From Candidatus Omnitrophota bacterium (lineage in GTDB: Bacteria > Omnitrophota > Gorgyraeia > Gygaellales > Profunditerraquicolaceae), in the NCBI GenBank assembly GCA_011620275.1, contig WOZK01000036.1, forward strand, positions 1 through 54,368: a DNA stretch of 54,368 nt, read 5' to 3'. The notes under the pieces are model-generated. The model did not search any database and was not told the DNA's origin. It saw nothing but the letters and a program-made list of their open reading frames with translations. Each line of letters starts with the position of its first letter. The stretch's first letter is position 1. Below are positions 45,977-54,331 of this stretch, one piece after another. A program made the position numbers and the translations under genes.

Positions 45977-46992
45977 TATAGTTCTCTCCCCAGAACAAGC
46001 GCCATTCTTTTTAAATCCTCCATCAAGGCGGAGAAATTGGACGGGAGCAAAGACTGCGCTCCGTCTGAAAGCGCGTCCTCCGGGTGGCTGTGCACCTCGA
46101 TGATCAATCCGTCGGCTCCGGCTGCCATGGCTGCCTTGGACAACGCCGGGACCAATCCCCATTTCCCGGCGGCGTGGCTGGGATCGACCATAACCGGCAG
46201 GTGCGATAACTGTTTAGCTACCGGGATGGCGCTTATATCGAGCGTGCTGCGCGTGGAATCCTCGAACGTTCTTATCCCGCGTTCGCAGAGTATCACGTTC
46301 ATGTTGCCGCCGCTTGCTATATATTCTGCCGACATCAGCAGGTCCTTTACCGTGGAAGCCATACCACGTTTGAGCATCACCGGTTTACTGGTCAAACCCA
46401 CCTCTTTAAGCAAGTTGAAATTCTGCATGTTGCGGGCGCCTATCTGCAGGATGTCCGCGTATTCAGCCACAAGACCGACGTCGCGCGGATCCATCACCTC
46501 GCTGACGGTTATCATGCCGAGCTCTTCGCCGGCTTTTTTGAGATACTTCAATCCCTCCTCGCCAAGCCCCTGGAAGCTGTAAGGTGACGTCCTCGGCTTG
46601 AAGGCCCCGCCGCGCAGGACGCTTGCCCCGGCTTTCTTTACTTCCACCGCCACTTCGTAAAGGGTCTCGTAATCCTCGATGGCGCAGGGACCGGCCATGA
46701 CCACCATCTTTTTCCCGCCTATCTGCACGCCTCTGCCGACGTCCACCACCGAGCCGCCCGGGCGAATCTCCCGCGACACGAGTTTATAAGGCGCCAGGAC
46801 CGGCATGACCTTCTCGACACCCGGGAAGACCTCCAGAGGTGTAACCCTCAAGACGTCTTCCGGGCCGATGACGCCGACGATCGTCCTTTCCGTCCCTTTG
46901 GACACATGAGGAGTCAACCCGAGTTTTCCGACCTTTTCCAGTAAATGGCCGATCTGCTCTTCCGTGGCGTCCGGTTTGAATACTATGATCAT
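45976..46992 (-). CDS. aroF: DAHP synthase (AroF type, with N-terminal ferredoxin-like domain)
   Basis: This 338-residue enzyme joins phosphoenolpyruvate and erythrose-4-phosphate, the first step of the shikimate pathway. Residues 1-65 are the ferredoxin-like regulatory domain ([14 protein letters not shown] ... VIG). The class I-beta barrel follows, with [12 protein letters not shown] near 92, [15 protein letters not shown] near 125, [14 protein letters not shown] near 210 and [11 protein letters not shown] near 265. Feedback is likely through the N-terminal domain, as in Thermotoga. It lies between hisC and tyrA. Confidence 0.95.
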   Translation of the reverse strand: MIIVFKPDATEEQIGHLLEKVGKLGLTPHVSKGTERTIVGVIGPEDVLRVTPLEVFPGVEKVMPVLAPYKLVSREIRPGGSVVDVGRGVQIGGKKMVVMAGPCAIEDYETLYEVAVEVKKAGASVLRGGAFKPRTSPYSFQGLGEEGLKYLKKAGEELGMITVSEVMDPRDVGLVAEYADILQIGARNMQNFNLLKEVGLTSKPVMLKRGMASTVKDLLMSAEYIASGGNMNVILCERGIRTFEDSTRSTLDISAIPVAKQLSHLPVMVDPSHAAGKWGLVPALSKAAMAAGADGLIIEVHSHPEDALSDGAQSLLPSNFSALMEDLKRMALVLGREL

Positions 46993-47032
46993 CTGCTGCC
47001 TCCGTAGGTTATTCTTCTATCCCGCGGTCTTC

Positions 47033-48127
47033 TTACGCCGGACGGGATAAAACCTTTTTAAGTGCGGTGACGAACTTCTCGTTCTCTCTTCTGGTGCCGA
47101 TCGTTACCCTGACGAAATTCTTCAGGCCGTATTGTTTCATGTCCCTGACGATCACCCCTAATTTAAGTAATTCCCTGAAAACGCCCACGCCGTCCCTGCC
47201 GGTATCTACCAGAATAAAGTTGGCGGCTGATTGAACGCAGGCAATGCCCAAGCCGCGCAATGCCGCATAGAGATACTCCTTGCCGCGCAGCACTTCCGCC
47301 CGCGTCTTCTCCAGGAACTTACGGTCATCCAGCGCCGCGCACGCCGCCGCCTGCGCCAGGGAGTTCACGTTGAACGGCTGGCGTACTCTCTCCATAAAAG
47401 AAATCAATTCCGGCCTGCCTACGGCATATCCAAGCCTGATCCCGGCAAGGCCGTATACCTTGGAGAAAGTTTTAAGCACCAGCACATTGGCTTTTTTTAT
47501 GTAATTTGTCCCGAAGGGAAAGTCATCCGCGTCTATAAAGCTGTCGTACGCCTCGTCAAGCACCACGATCACATTAGCCGGAAGCCCGGCGAGAAATTCT
47601 TCCAGCTCGCAACGCGTCACGTAGGTGCCGGTGGGATTGTTCGGATTGGCGATAAAAACGACCTTGGTCTTCCTGTCTATCTTCTTACGCAGCGCTTCCA
47701 GGTCGTATTTGAAATAACGCAGCGGTACTCTTACCACCTTCCTGGCATTGACGGAAGAAACAATCTCGTATTCCAGGAAAGTGAGATCGGCGGTAACAAC
47801 ATTCTCGTCGTCCTCCACGAACGTCCTTATCACTATGTCGATAAGTTCGTCGGAGCCGTTGCCGAGAACGAAGTTGTCCGCTCCGAGACGCAATACCTTT
47901 GCCAGTTTCTTTTTTAAATAAAACCCCTGGCTGTCCGGGTAACGGTTAAGCCCGGGGAGCGCTTTCTTTATCGCTTCCACCGCTTTCGGCGAGGGGCCCA
48001 GAGCGTTCTCATTGGAAGCGAGCTTAACCACTTCTCTAAGGCCCAATTCTCTCTTTGTCTCTTCTATGGGCTTGCCGGACACGTACGGCGTGACCGCCGA
48101 TATGTTTTTCCTTATAAGTTTTCCCAT
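47033..48127 (-). CDS. hisC: Histidinol-phosphate/aromatic aminotransferase
   Basis: This 364-residue class I PLP aminotransferase matches HisC: LASNENALGPSPKAVEAI near residue 35, GNGSDELIDIVIRTF near 90, ANPNNPTG near 160, and the PLP lysine in LKTFSKVYGLAGIRLGY (about Lys220). HisC swaps the amino group onto imidazole acetol phosphate. Many HisC proteins also accept phenylpyruvate and hydroxyphenylpyruvate. Its place between pheA and aroF-tyrA, away from other his genes, suggests that here it makes Phe and Tyr. That use is inference from context. Confidence 0.93.
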   Translation of the reverse strand: MGKLIRKNISAVTPYVSGKPIEETKRELGLREVVKLASNENALGPSPKAVEAIKKALPGLNRYPDSQGFYLKKKLAKVLRLGADNFVLGNGSDELIDIVIRTFVEDDENVVTADLTFLEYEIVSSVNARKVVRVPLRYFKYDLEALRKKIDRKTKVVFIANPNNPTGTYVTRCELEEFLAGLPANVIVVLDEAYDSFIDADDFPFGTNYIKKANVLVLKTFSKVYGLAGIRLGYAVGRPELISFMERVRQPFNVNSLAQAAACAALDDRKFLEKTRAEVLRGKEYLYAALRGLGIACVQSAANFILVDTGRDGVGVFRELLKLGVIVRDMKQYGLKNFVRVTIGTRRENEKFVTALKKVLSRPA

Positions 48128-48157
48128 TTTATCTCCTCGACGACACGCCGCCGCTGT

Positions 48158-49213
48158 TTAAACCGGATAAGACCCCAGGACCTTCATAAATTTGCATTTA
48201 TTTTCCAATGCGCGCAGCGCACCGGCCACGTTCTTATCCTCTTTATGACCGCAGAGGTCTACGAAAAAGTAATAATCCCACGCCTTCTTCTTGGAAGGCC
48301 TGGATTCTATCCTTGTCAGGTTGACACCGTATTCCCTGAAAGGAAGCAGCATGGCGTATAACGCGCCTACCCTGTCTTTTATCGAGAACATGATGGATGT
48401 CCTGTCCTCGCCGGTGGGCGCCGTTTCGGTCTTGCCTATCACCAAAAACCTGGTGATATTATGCGGCGAGTCCTCTATGGAAACGGCGACCGTCTTCAGA
48501 CCGTATATCCTGGCCGCCAGCAGCGACGAAATCGAAGCGCTGTATTTTTCCTTTGAAGCGATTTCCGCGGCGCGTGTGGTGCTGGAGACCTCTATTCTCT
48601 CCACAGACGGCAGATTCTGCTGCAGCCAGATACGGCACTGCCCGAAGACCTGCGGGATGGAATATATTTTCCTGATCTTATCCTTAGGACAACGCGCGAG
48701 CAGATTATGGGAAATATCCAGCATAAGCTGACTGCAAATCTTCAAATCCGAATCTATAAACATATCCATGGTGTGACTAACCGCCCCTTCTATGGAATTT
48801 TCTATGGGGACCACTCCGTAGTCGGCGGCATCGCGCTGCACCTGAAGAAAAACGTCCGTAATGCTCTGACAGCTCAAGTACGCGACCTGTGAACCGAAGC
48901 GTTTTATGGCGGCAAGATTGCTGAAGCTGGCTTCCGGGCCGAGATACGCCACTTTAAGCGGGGCTCCAAGAGAAAGGCTGTAAGACATTATCTCGCTGTA
49001 AACCGCTTCCAAGGCTTTATTGCTCAACGGCCCCTTGTTGACGGACGCGATCCTGCGCAAGACCTCGCTCTCCCGGTCGGGAGAATACAGGCTTTTCCCA
49101 TTGCTGCGTTTCAAACGGGAGATCTGGCTGCTGACGCAGGCCCGCCGGTTAAGCAGTTCTATCAATTTTCTGTCAAGGCTGTCAATCTGCGACCGCAGGC
49201 TGTTCAGGTTCAT
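48158..49213 (-). CDS. pheA: Chorismate mutase-prephenate dehydratase
   Basis: The start at 49213 (MNLNSLRSQID) gives a 351-residue protein whose first residues are the chorismate mutase helix (residues 1-80: DSLDRKLIELLNRR). The prephenate dehydratase domain follows (VAYLGPEASFSNLAAI near 92; the catalytic Thr in NITRFLVIG near 245). A C-terminal ACT domain (about 262-345, with ESRPSKK) would bind phenylalanine for feedback. It turns chorismate into phenylpyruvate. The start overlaps the scpB end by 32 bases. Confidence 0.96.
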   Translation of the reverse strand: MNLNSLRSQIDSLDRKLIELLNRRACVSSQISRLKRSNGKSLYSPDRESEVLRRIASVNKGPLSNKALEAVYSEIMSYSLSLGAPLKVAYLGPEASFSNLAAIKRFGSQVAYLSCQSITDVFLQVQRDAADYGVVPIENSIEGAVSHTMDMFIDSDLKICSQLMLDISHNLLARCPKDKIRKIYSIPQVFGQCRIWLQQNLPSVERIEVSSTTRAAEIASKEKYSASISSLLAARIYGLKTVAVSIEDSPHNITRFLVIGKTETAPTGEDRTSIMFSIKDRVGALYAMLLPFREYGVNLTRIESRPSKKKAWDYYFFVDLCGHKEDKNVAGALRALENKCKFMKVLGSYPV

Positions 49214-49793
49214 TGCCGTCCTCCTTCTTATCCTTCTCCTCTGCCGACTGCTGCATAACGGCAAGAGCGGCTGCCCCGACTTCGATGCTGTCAAGTTTGG
49301 GCATTTCCTCTATTGAATTCAAACCGAAATATTCCAGAAACTGCCTGGTAGTCCCGAAAACGAACGGACGGCCCGGAGCGTCTTTCTTCCCGCTTATCCT
49401 GATCAGGTTCTTTTCCAGCAGGTTCTTCATTACCCCGTCGATGTTAACGCTGCGCAGAGACTGTACCTCCTGCCTGGTTACCGGCTGTTTATAAGCTATT
49501 ATGGCCAGTGTTTCCATTGCCGGACGGGAAAGTTTATCGCTCCTTCTCTGGCGGTAGAGCCTGCGTACGAAGCCGGAAAGTTCCGGCGCCGTGGTCATCC
49601 TGTACCCGCCGGCGACTTCGTCCACGCGCACCCCCCTGCCTCCGGTTTCATATTCCTGTTTAAGCCGCGTTACGGCTTCTCTCAACATCGCCGTATCGGA
49701 ACCTGGGACAAGCGAACGCAGCTGCTCCAAGCTTACCGGTTGTTCAGCGGCAAATAACAGGGCTTCGACTACTGCTGTAATATTATCCGGCAT
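49182..49793 (-). CDS. scpB: Segregation and condensation protein B
   Basis: ScpB (203 residues) is a dimeric winged-helix protein that works with ScpA and SMC in chromosome folding. The opening AVVEALLFAAEQPVSLEQL and the segments ALATIIAYKQPVTRQEVQ-like (LAIIAYKQPVTRQEV), NIDGVMKNLLEKNLI and GRPFVFGTTRQFLEYFGL are family hallmarks. The C-terminal 30 residues are an acidic tail. scpA is not next to it in the window. It overlaps pheA by 32 bases, so expression is coupled to Phe synthesis by chance of layout. Confidence 0.95.
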   Translation of the reverse strand: MPDNITAVVEALLFAAEQPVSLEQLRSLVPGSDTAMLREAVTRLKQEYETGGRGVRVDEVAGGYRMTTAPELSGFVRRLYRQRRSDKLSRPAMETLAIIAYKQPVTRQEVQSLRSVNIDGVMKNLLEKNLIRISGKKDAPGRPFVFGTTRQFLEYFGLNSIEEMPKLDSIEVGAAALAVMQQSAEEKDKKEDGNEPEQPAVAD

Positions 49794-49880
49794 AATCGTT
49801 CTTCTCTATGCCGCGGCTGGGGTTCCTTCCCGGAGATACCCGACAACTGGGAAGCCCGGCCGCCGGCTGTATGTGATACA

Positions 49881-50522
49881 TCACGGTTTGACCGATTGGG
49901 TCTGCTTATATACTTCGTTCAACAACTCTTCGGTACTGCCGGGACTCGGCAGCCTCCCCAAAGCTTTCTTTATCATCGCGGCGGCCTCCGCTTTTTTATA
50001 TTCCAGCCTGCAGAGTATCTCTGTCGCCTCTTCTTCTATATCCGCGCCGGCGGAAGTCAAGGGAACGGCGGCCCTATCTCCGTCCTCCTGCATCAGACAG
50101 AACTTGCCGACTTTATTCTGCAGCTTGGCCACGATCTCCCTGGCGCGCTGCTGACCGATCCCGGGGAGGGTCTTTAGAAAATTAACGTCCCCGGCGTCTA
50201 TCGCCTTGGCTATGCAAGGAATCGGCTGGTTAAGCGCCCGTAAAGCGGCGCGCGGACCGATGCCCGAGACCGTGATAAAAACCTGGAAGAATTCCTTTTC
50301 TATTTCGTTAAGAAACCCGAACAGGACCGGGGTGCTGCGCGACGGCTCCACGTGGTGGAAATGATACGTGATCAGGTTAAGCTCCGAGCCGTCCGGCGCG
50401 CTGCTCCGCAGCCTGGACATAACTGATGCAGGGACAAACACCTCGTATAACAGGCCATGCGATTCTATGACAAGGGAATTGACGTTCTTCTGGACGATCT
50501 TTCCGCAGATACCTACTATCAT
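49881..50522 (-). CDS. ruvA: Holliday junction helicase subunit RuvA
   Basis: RuvA (213 residues) binds four-way junctions as a tetramer and loads RuvB. Domain I is at residues 1-65 (IVGICGKIVQKNVNSLVIE). Domain II has two helix-hairpin-helix motifs (TVSGIGPRAALRAL near 80 and TLPGIGQQRAREIV near 115), and domain III is at about 160-205. The ATG overlaps the ruvC stop by four bases. RuvB is not in the window: the gene after ruvA is scpB. Nothing else odd. Confidence 0.95.
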   Translation of the reverse strand: MIVGICGKIVQKNVNSLVIESHGLLYEVFVPASVMSRLRSSAPDGSELNLITYHFHHVEPSRSTPVLFGFLNEIEKEFFQVFITVSGIGPRAALRALNQPIPCIAKAIDAGDVNFLKTLPGIGQQRAREIVAKLQNKVGKFCLMQEDGDRAAVPLTSAGADIEEEATEILCRLEYKKAEAAAMIKKALGRLPSPGSTEELLNEVYKQTQSVKP

Positions 50523-51001
50523 ATTTTAGACTTACCGATGAAATAATGGCCTATGGCCAGGGCCAGAGCGTCGGTGATGTCCATGTAGGCGGGGGTTTCC
50601 TTCAGCCCGAGCAGATCGACCACCATTCTCTGCACCTGCTGTTTGGAAGCAAGCCCTTTACCGACGATGGCTTTTTTTATTCTGGTCGCGGCGTATTCCG
50701 CCATGCTTATGCCGGCGGTCGAACAGGCCAGGCATATAACGCCGCGCGCGTGACCGAGTACGCAGGAAGTGGCGGGATGGGCGTAATGAGAATAAATCTT
50801 CTCCAGTACCGCCGCTCCCGGGCGGAACTCTTCCAGTATCGACCCGACCGCAACGTATATCTTTCCGAGCCTGGCCGGTAGGTCTTCCTTCTGAGCGGTT
50901 TCAATAATCCCGGCTTCCAGAACACGGAAAGAAGTCCCGGAAACTTCTATCAAACCGTATCCGGTAATCGATAGAGCGGGATCGATACCCAGTATCCTCA
51001 T
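50519..51001 (-). CDS. ruvC: Holliday junction resolvase RuvC
   Basis: The start at 51001 (MRILGIDPALS) gives a normal 160-residue RuvC. The catalytic acids are present: Asp in GIDPALSITGYG (residue 7), Glu in AVLEKIY (about 66), and the pair in MDITDALALAIGH (about 138 and 141). It cuts Holliday junctions as a dimer with RuvAB. It follows yebC by 16 bases and overlaps ruvA by four; yebC-ruvC-ruvA is a very common order. Confidence 0.96.
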   Translation of the reverse strand: MRILGIDPALSITGYGLIEVSGTSFRVLEAGIIETAQKEDLPARLGKIYVAVGSILEEFRPGAAVLEKIYSHYAHPATSCVLGHARGVICLACSTAGISMAEYAATRIKKAIVGKGLASKQQVQRMVVDLLGLKETPAYMDITDALALAIGHYFIGKSKI

Positions 51002-51017
51002 AGGACTGCGCGGAATA

Positions 51018-51779
51018 TCAGTTCTCACTTTCGGCGATCTTGGCCATCAGATCATCGGGGATGTCGAAATTGGCATAGACGTTCTGCACGTCGTCGTGGT
51101 CTTCCAGCGATTCTATCAGCGACAAAAGCTGCCTGGCGTCGCTCTCGTTTACCTTGACGGTCGACGAGGGAATCATGGTGAGGTCCGCCGACTGCATCTG
51201 AATGTTCTTAGCCTGGAGCGCCTGTTTCACTTTCTCCAGGTCCTGCGGAGCGGTGGTGACCTCGTAATTGGCGTCGTCATCGGATTTGAAGTCTTCCGCC
51301 CCGGCCTCAAGCGCTATATTCATCAGGTCCTCTTCGTTGGCCTGGCTCTTCTCGACAAGAATATAACCTTTCTTTGCGAATATCCAGCTTACGGAACCGG
51401 CCCCGGCCATATTCGCGTTTTTTTTGGACATTATATTGCGCACCTCGGCGGTGGTCCTGTTTTTGTTGTCGGTAAGGGCTTCCACCATCATAGCCACGCC
51501 TCCGGGACCGTATCCCTCATATATAACGTTCTCGTATGAAACACCCGGCAGTTCTCCGGTCCCTCTTTTAATCGCCATCTTGACGTTATCGCTGGGCATG
51601 TTGGCTTCCTTCGCCTTCATCATGACCGCGCGTAATTTAAAATTAGTTTCCGGATTGCCGCCGCCTTCCCTGGCCGCAACCGTCAACTCCTTTATTATCT
51701 TCGTATAGATCTTGCCTTTTTTAGCGTCCAGGGCGGCTTTCTTATGTTTGATACCTGCCCATTTTGAATGTCCCGACAT
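51018..51779 (-). CDS. yebC: YebC/PmpR-family protein
   Basis: The start at 51779 (MSGHSKWAGIKHKKAALDAK) is the universal YebC opening; the seven residues before it are leader. At 253 residues it is full length, with three alpha/beta domains. Landmarks include NFKLRAVMMKAKEANMPSDN (about 50) and GYGPGGVAMMVEALTDN (about 93). YebC proteins were long called transcription regulators; recent work shows several help ribosomes through proline stretches. It heads the ruvC-ruvA run. Confidence 0.96.
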   Translation of the reverse strand: MSGHSKWAGIKHKKAALDAKKGKIYTKIIKELTVAAREGGGNPETNFKLRAVMMKAKEANMPSDNVKMAIKRGTGELPGVSYENVIYEGYGPGGVAMMVEALTDNKNRTTAEVRNIMSKKNANMAGAGSVSWIFAKKGYILVEKSQANEEDLMNIALEAGAEDFKSDDDANYEVTTAPQDLEKVKQALQAKNIQMQSADLTMIPSSTVKVNESDARQLLSLIESLEDHDDVQNVYANFDIPDDLMAKIAESEN

Positions 51780-51804
51780 TTCACTGCCTCCTTCGCGCAA
51801 ACAA

Positions 51805-51840
51805 CCACTTGCCCAATTCTTATAAAGGCAAAGTGTTAAT
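51805..51840. repeat. Partial copy of the 68-bp repeat
   Basis: CCACTTGCCCAATTC and AAGGCAAAGTGTTAAT match the core of the tandem units at 33283-33435, with a different centre. The arms can pair. It lies upstream of yebC. From 51841 to 51930 I see only a short stem (GGGATTAACCCCTTAA) and no gene. Confidence 0.6.
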
Positions 51841-51937
51841 ACTGATAAATGCTCTACACATGCTCTTAGCGAGCAGTTATAATCCCGCGCCTGCGGGATG
51901 CCTATTTAAAAAGGGATTAACCCCTTAACAAAAAACC

Positions 51938-52304
51938 GGGATAGATAGAATAAGCCGGGTTCTGTCTGGCGAAGGTTCTATCCTTCGCCAAGCGGCGATT
52001 CCTCTGAACCTGCGATGTTGCCATCGCAATCGAGCAGCCTACCCGAGATTGATAGCGGGACGGGTAATCCCTCATCTCCTATTCGGCCTTGCTCCACGTA
52101 GAGATTGCGGCGTTTCACCTTCCCGGATCGCTCCGGGAAACTCGTCTCTGTAGCTCTCCCGCTGATTAAGGCGGGTCCCCTTACGGGGATTCCTCCGGTC
52201 CGTTCAAGGACCGGGATGGGCGTTACCCACTACGTTACCCACGGGAGCCCGGACTTTCCTCCCGCCGGAGGTAACCGGCGGGCAGCCGCTTTCTATCTAT
52301 CCCG
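51938..52304 (-). ncRNA. rnpB: RNase P RNA, bacterial class A
   Basis: On the minus strand the gene starts with GGGATAGATAGAAAGCGG, which pairs with ATTCTATCTATCCC at the 3' end (helix P1). The two universal parts of the P4 core are present: GAGGAAAGTCCGGGC near the 5' end and ACAGAACCCGGCTTAT near the 3' end. At about 367 bases it is of normal length. Six T follow, giving a simple terminator. It is the catalytic RNA that trims tRNA 5' ends. Its 5' end overlaps the rnhA stop by a few bases, so it may be cut from a shared transcript. Confidence 0.96.
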
Positions 52305-52716
52305 CATTCATAGCCTGCTGAACCGCATGGTTTGCCAGTTTATCCGCGCCTTTATTCTTTTCGCGCGGGATATGTTTAACTGAAATCTCTTTAAAAGCGG
52401 GAAACAAACGTTTCGCCTGCAAGTAAAGCGCCATAATCTCCGCGTTCCTTACTTTATAAATGCCGTTGATCTGCCGGCAAACCAGTTCACTGTCCGTGTT
52501 TACCACCACTTTTTCCGCCTTGAGAAGAAGGGCTTCCTGCAAGGCGTGAATTAAAGCGGTGTATTCCGCGTGATTGTTGGTGGCGCGCCCCAAGTAAACC
52601 GAGATATTGCGTACGACCTGTCCGGAGCTGAGTATTATGACGCCGATGCCGGCAGGCCCGGGGTTGCCTTTGGAAGCTCCGTCTATGTATATCTCAAGTT
52701 CCCGCGCTACAGTCAT
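52297..52716 (-). CDS. rnhA: Ribonuclease HI
   Basis: The start at 52716 (MTVARELEIYIDGASKGNPG) gives a 139-residue RNase HI of slightly short length. It cuts RNA in RNA-DNA hybrids. The four acids are visible: Asp in YIDGASKGNPG (about 11), Glu in NHAEYTALIHAL (about 48), Asp in VVNTDSELV (about 70), and Asp in NKGADKLAN (about 126). It starts inside the end of the zinc-ribbon gene (23-base overlap) and its stop runs into rnpB. This trio order is shared by several uncultured lineages. Confidence 0.94.
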   Translation of the reverse strand: MTVARELEIYIDGASKGNPGPAGIGVIILSSGQVVRNISVYLGRATNNHAEYTALIHALQEALLLKAEKVVVNTDSELVCRQINGIYKVRNAEIMALYLQAKRLFPAFKEISVKHIPREKNKGADKLANHAVQQAMNAG

Positions 52717-53425
52717 CAAGATAAAGGATCCTGTTGCACATTTCACAGGTCACCAGCGTATCATACATGCTGATCATATTTATCACCTGCGGAGGCACGA
52801 ACATGTGGCATCCGCCGCAGGAAGTCCCCTGAACCGGGACTATAGCCAAACCGCCTCGTATTTTCAATATCCTGTCATATTGCGCCAGCACTTCCGGTTT
52901 TATAAGAGGAGTTGCCTGTTTTCTCCGGGTCTCCAGGCAGGCAAGTTTATCGTCTATTTCCCTGATTTCCGCCTGGAGCGCCTTCTTCTCCTCGGTAAAA
53001 ACCTTCTCTTCTTCTGTCAAGCGCGCTTTCTCTTTCTCGACATCCGCGCGGGAGGCGTCGATGCACTCCATCATTTCGAGAATCTTATCCTCTATGACCG
53101 ACTTGTCGGCCTTAGCGTCCTCGATCTGCTGTTGCATCGTATGATATTCTTTGTTAGTCTTGAGCTGATAAAGCTGTCCCTGAAGTTTTTGAATGTTTTC
53201 TTCCTTGACCGCCAACGCTCCTTCCCGGTCTTTTTTCTGCTTCTGCAGATCAAGGGCCGCTTTCTCCAGCCCGGCGAGCGCGCCCCGCTTGGCTTCAAAG
53301 ACGGCTTCCAATTCGGCTATCTTCGCAGGCTTCTCTTCCTTGATTCTTCGCAAATCGTAAATCTGGATATCTATCTGCTGCAACTCAAGCAGATGCCGAA
53401 GCTGAGTTTTTAAATCCGTATTCAT
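52694..53425 (-). CDS. Coiled-coil zinc-ribbon protein (CT398/DUF164 type)
   Basis: This 243-residue protein has a long charged coiled coil (about 10-175) and a C-terminal zinc ribbon, with TSCGGCHMFV near 203 and TCEMCNRILY near 225 giving the four Cys ligands. This is the CT398 or DUF164/HP0958-like family. The Helicobacter relative helps flagellar export and RNA turnover; CT398 of Chlamydia binds sigma-54 and type III export parts. The role here is unknown. It precedes rnhA and rnpB. From its start to the tRNA (53426-53820) no gene is found. Confidence 0.88.
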   Translation of the reverse strand: MNTDLKTQLRHLLELQQIDIQIYDLRRIKEEKPAKIAELEAVFEAKRGALAGLEKAALDLQKQKKDREGALAVKEENIQKLQGQLYQLKTNKEYHTMQQQIEDAKADKSVIEDKILEMMECIDASRADVEKEKARLTEEEKVFTEEKKALQAEIREIDDKLACLETRRKQATPLIKPEVLAQYDRILKIRGGLAIVPVQGTSCGGCHMFVPPQVINMISMYDTLVTCEMCNRILYLDDCSAGT

Positions 53426-53582
53426 AACTCCTGTCTTCCTGTACCCATCGTTACAGGGTCAATACCTGCTTTATTATAACAAGAATGAAAGACATAAAGG
53501 GGAAAAGATGACCGATATTTTCCCTCATCTTTCCTCCGCCCTCGCTTCTTTCCTCTTCCGTCTTGAAAGCACCCGTAGTTGG

Positions 53583-53820
53583 TAGTGGGACCCCCTCGGG
53601 TTAATCCTTCGACAAACCTAGGCAGTGAGTCTGACGCGCTTCTCAGAACAGGCACCCGATGCTGCCTTGTCCGAGGAAGCCGATACACAGCGTATATTCG
53701 ACTGTCTGCTTATTCAGGCGACCTTCCCGAGGCATACCTGTGTCATTCCCAGGTTAAACTGGGCGGGAAAAATTATCCCCTCCCGGGAAGGCACGGTTTC
53801 TTGAGCCGTCGAAGTATAAC
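53583..53820. other. Folded non-coding stretch with decayed REP-like sequence
   Basis: This gap holds no convincing frame. The left part (CAGTGAGTCTGACGCGCTTC) resembles the REP-like stretch at 33190, so it is a decayed dispersed repeat. The right part can fold on the minus strand: CCTTCCCG with CGGGAAGG enclose a CCCAG/CTGGG hairpin (53751-53766). It may be a structured RNA processed from the tRNA-Val transcript, or just repeat remains. Confidence 0.4.
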
Positions 53821-53894
53821 TGGGCGATACAGGACTCGGACCTGTGACCTTTGCGATGTGAACGCAACGCTCTAACCAACTGAGCTAATCGCCC
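53821..53894 (-). tRNA. tRNA-Val(CAC)
   Basis: The acceptor stem is GGGCGAT / ATCGCCC with discriminator A. The D arm is GCTCAGTTGGTTAGAGC. The anticodon stem TTGCG/CGCAA holds the loop TTCACAT, giving anticodon CAC (valine, GUG). The T arm is ACAGG-TCCGAGT-CCTGT. Base 55 of the T loop is C in place of the near-universal T, which is unusual and noted separately. CCA is not encoded. Confidence 0.9.
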
Positions 53895-53957
53895 GAAAAC
53901 TAATACTCCTGAACATTAAAAAATAGAATTTAGACCGCAATTGAGCTTTTATCCTTC

Positions 53958-54160
53958 ATCTAATAGTACTTTGTTAAAATTTATTTTCTTTGTGCTTACT
54001 TTCCAAAAGCCATCTTATTGTAACACATTGTCATTGGAAGCGTTGTGCGTATTTCAATGCGTTGATTATCTTTGATTTCATGTTAGTTCAACGCATCTTC
54101 TCGACGATAAAACCATTAAATTTAGCCGTTTTTTGACACGCAACAAAGTACTGATCTAAT
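53958..54160. mobile_element. MITE-like element with target duplication
   Basis: An 11-bp perfect inverted repeat (AGTACTTTGTT at 53965-53975; AACAAAGTACT at 54142-54152) bounds an AT-rich, non-coding 188-base segment. ATCTAAT stands directly outside on the left (53958-53964) and one base outside on the right (54154-54160), as expected of a target-site duplication. An inner inverted pair (ATGCGTTGA / TCAACGCAT) lies near 54060-54100. It fills most of the gap between the two tRNA genes. Confidence 0.65.
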
Positions 54161-54181
54161 TTCTAATGCACGATTGCTCCA

Positions 54182-54207
54182 TACTTCACCGGTAAACCGG
54201 TGAAGTA
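54182..54207 (-). terminator. Palindrome directly after tRNA-Ile
   Basis: TACTTCACCGG and CCGGTGAAGTA form a perfect 11-bp stem with a four-base loop, directly after the discriminator base of tRNA-Ile. No T-run follows (ATGGAGC), so it may be a processing or stop signal of a non-standard kind, or a REP-like palindrome. Confidence 0.4.
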
Positions 54208-54280
54208 TGGGCCCACAGGGATTCGAACCCCGGACCAAGTGATTATGAGTCACCTGCTCTAACCACTGAGCTATGGGCCC
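54208..54280 (-). tRNA. tRNA-Ile(CAT), AUA-decoding
   Basis: The acceptor stem is GGGCCCA / TGGGCCC with discriminator A. The D arm is GCTCAGTGGTTAGAGC. The anticodon stem GGTGA/TCACT holds loop CTCATAA, giving anticodon CAT. The arm and variable region (TCACTTGGTC) resemble E. coli ileX more than elongator or initiator Met. It therefore likely carries isoleucine after lysidine (or agmatidine-like) modification of C34 by TilS. The T loop TTCGAAT is normal. CCA is not encoded. Confidence 0.85.
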
Positions 54281-54331
54281 CGAATCTATAGAAACTACCG
54301 TTAGGAAAATACTCTCGCAAATACTGGAATT

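Noticed and set aside
45977-46162. Upstream extension of tyrA
   Set aside because: It overlaps the aroF end for 186 bases with non-conserved sequence; the TAATG start is natural.
53583-53820. SRP RNA, 6S RNA or tmRNA between the zinc-ribbon gene and tRNA-Val
   Set aside because: No SRP core motif, no tRNA-like ends, and the left half looks like a decayed dispersed repeat.
54208-54280. tRNA-Met call for the CAT anticodon
   Set aside because: The anticodon arm and variable region resemble AUA-decoding tRNA-Ile, not elongator or initiator Met.
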